A stretch of DNA of 64,000 bases from Bemisia tabaci (Eukaryota > Arthropoda > Insecta > Hemiptera > Aleyrodidae). Positions 62,229 through 64,000 of this stretch are shown one piece after another. Every line of letters starts with the position of its first letter. The first letter of the stretch is position 1. The notes beneath the pieces are model-generated. The model worked only from the letters and a program-made list of their open reading frames with translations. It was not told the origin of the DNA and searched no databases. The translations under genes were made by a program, and so were the position numbers. The stretch covers positions 28,034,098-28,098,097 of the forward strand of contig NC_092796.1 in assembly GCF_918797505.1 (NCBI RefSeq), given 5' to 3'.

Positions 62229-62527
62229 AGCAGAGACAGAGACCCTCCACTGGCCTCTCGGCGACAGTTGGAAGCTTTTACTTTCGGGGATTCAACACTT
62301 CCGTATGGACAATAATTTTCTGGTAGCTTACCTACTGGATGATTGATGAGGTTTGGGTGGCGTAATGTGCCAAACAAGTTCTCCAAACTTCGGTTTGTTT
62401 GCAAAACTAAATTTTCGACACTTTGTTAAGCATCCACCTAGTAGGTGGGTCAACAGTTGAATGTTGGAGTCCCGAAATTAAAAGCTTCTACCATTGCGAA
62501 GATACCAGTGGAGGGTCTCTTGTCGCT
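62229..62527. mobile_element. Family H element, intact
   Basis: AGCAGAGACAGAGACCCTCC then ACTGG at the left pairs with CCAGTGGAGGGTCTCTTGTC then GCT at the right. AAGCTTTTACTTTCGGG also pairs with CCCGAAATTAAAAGCTT. About 300 bp; no clear duplication. Terminal pieces recur at 5266 and about 49213. Confidence 0.78.
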
Positions 62528-62898
62528 GGATATTCGAGTGACATCGAAGTGACGTCGAAATGACACCATACTGATTCATTTCAGAAGGCAATGTGATGTC
62601 ATACTGACGAGGTGATTATGAATCACTTTGCCTCCCCCCCCCCCTCCCACCCTTTATTAACTCGCTTTTACGCTCGTGCTAATCCCACATTTGCATTCCA
62701 GCACGCAAGTTTTAGTAGACATGTTTGTCTCAGACGTGGTCCATAGTAAACGATAAATCAGGCGATCCTAAATTCATTTCGGGGGGAAAAAAGCTCACTA
62801 CACCTGTGAAAGCCAGTTGAAAAAGAAACCGAAAACCCCGGTATTTTGGTCGTTATGCGTCAAACCACTCTCACCTGATTTTTGCAGGAACACTATCA
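62528..62898. other. Unassigned interval with poly-C run
   Basis: GTGACGTCGAAATGACACC-type motifs at 62540-62610 and a C run at about 62632-62644. No gene. Confidence 0.45.
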
Positions 62899-63740
62899 TG
62901 ATTTTGCAGATGTTCTTCCAAATGTATTGTACTTTGGTGGATCTCGAATCGTTTTAAAAAAAATGACGGAATACACGCATGTTTATACGATCCGTATACG
63001 AGGCACGCGTAATTGTGAGCGATGTCAAACTGTTGTCACCATGAATTGTTTGCTCTGTGCGAAGAAAATTCTGCGAAAACTTCAAGGAATGATGTCAATG
63101 TGTTCTCCTTTTAAAAAAAAACATAGAGTCGGAAATCTTCAGACACCGCGAACGAGTTGTATGATAGCCGAATTACACCGTCGAAATGTTTTCTTCGAAT
63201 GTATTTTATGTTGGTAGATCCTGCCTCGTTTTCAAAAGAATGCGGGTTTATACGATTTGTATACGAGACGCGCGTTGTTGTGTGCTATGACAACCCGTCG
63301 AAAACGCCTCCAGTTTTGCGCGATACTTCCCTGCTCACACCCGAGTTAAAATATTTGTATCATAAATTGCCGTGTAGAATCTTCCCCTCTATCAACATTC
63401 TTAAAATAAATGTCTCGCATTTAGTCGGGAAAACCCTTTGAGGAGACAGTTTGCATCATTTACGAACGTTTCGTACCGAATCCTCACTAGAGTCCTCAAT
63501 GAAATGATGGCGGATACGGCTGTATTTGATTTCTTTGCGAGGAACGTGTTTTTGTAAGCTGCGTTAATATTAAACTGCTACCAACAATCGAAAACGCCTT
63601 CAGTTTCGCACGATACTTCACTGCTCACACCAGAGTTAAAATATTTGTATCATAAATTTCCGCCAGAATCCTTCCGTTTTCGAGCATTCATGAAGTATGT
63701 TGTCTCGCATCCAGTCGGAAAAAACTTCTGAGAACTGTGA
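62899..63740 (+). repeat. Repeat Z, copy 2, with an internal direct duplication
   Basis: 63058-63116 matches repeat Z at 40910-40970. Downstream, AAAACGCCTCCAGTTTTGCG, GCTCACACCCGAGTTAAAAT and CTCGCATTTAGTCGG (63299-63430) recur at 63590-63725 as AAAACGCCTTCAGTTTCGCA, GCTCACACCAGAGTTAAAAT and CTCGCATCCAGTCGG, a step of about 291 bp. Frames of 94 and 111 codons are open across parts but are not shared between the units. Confidence 0.65.
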
Positions 63741-64000
63741 GCATTTTTAAATACTTTTGCATCAAATTTTAAGAAAATGGTTTGAAGTATAAAATAAACA
63801 ATTCAAGAGAAAGTAGAAAATACAAAAATTGAAAAATAAATAAGTTGTAAATAATATAAAAATGTAAAATATAAAAAAATTCTAATTGAATTAGGTTTGT
63901 TTTCTCTTCATTAAAATGAAATGGGATGTAAATTTTGAAAAGTCGCGAGCCGTTTCAGCTTCAGCAATAGTGTACCTATCATTACACGATTTGCCCTTGG

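Noticed and set aside
1..64000. Integrated viral sequence or bacterial transfer
   Set aside because: No polymerase, capsid, integrase or operon-like run of frames was recognised anywhere; all long frames are short or repeat-derived.
1..64000. Autonomous transposase for any of the MITE families
   Set aside because: No frame carries recognisable hAT, mariner or other transposase motifs; the only coding remnants of mobile elements are the two LINE tails.

Overview
This window is eukaryotic, AT-rich nuclear DNA with almost no coding sequence. It is packed with short foldback (MITE-like) transposons, tRNA-derived SINEs, LINE tails, satellites and simple repeats. One exon looks like the amino-terminal coding exon of an arthropod MAP1/futsch gene, which points to an insect. 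Several repeat families (the CTGCCGTGC family, the GCGCCTACAAG satellite and the CAGTGGCG family) look to me like repeats of the whitefly Bemisia tabaci. That is recollection and was not checked by search.

Coding content: a minus-strand exon at 31912-32134 (futsch-like, 61 codons plus one base, good splice donor) and a weaker minus-strand first-exon candidate at 54810-54909 (33 codons plus one base, TATA-like box upstream, GTATGT donor, product unknown). Five GC-rich islands (about 4.8-5.05, 20.7-21.1, 36.0-36.4, 44.1-44.3 and 51.4-51.8 kb) could hold promoters or 5' exons. The island at 36.0-36.4 kb lies 4 kb upstream of the futsch-like exon on the same strand. No next futsch exon was found, so the left half may be a very long first intron.

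Repeat layout. Family A (about 164 bp, termini CAGTGGCG, 8-bp target duplications) has 15 full or partial copies between 1.7 and 59.4 kb. Other families are B (GCGCACAGTGG ends), C (CTGCCGTGC ends, 4-bp target duplications), I (TAGAGTCCC ends, 8-bp), J (CAGTGTTCGAAACTC ends), K, N (CACNGAAAAAA ends), P (GCGGGCCGATTATTG ends), R (CAGGGCCGGATT ends, 8-bp), U, V and several single hairpins. Nesting is deep and can be ordered: A in B (4.3 kb), a 1748-bp giant palindrome in a 101-bp satellite (7.2-9.6 kb), LINE in a LINE tail (10.7-11.1 kb), SINE in N (22.5 kb), I in J (27.3-28.2 kb), C and F in a tandem array that resembles a P terminus (34.9-36.0 kb), and K plus L in M (36.8-37.5 kb).

The most striking object is the palindrome at 7605-9352. 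It has two 633-bp arms that are nearly identical, an 8-bp target duplication and no transposase. Another notable pattern is that family C has mobilised a piece of the satellite between duplicated termini. Many family A copies also carry TATCGATA, the insect DRE/BEAF-type motif. All repeat calls come from reading the sequence by eye. Element ends without a stated target duplication are approximate.
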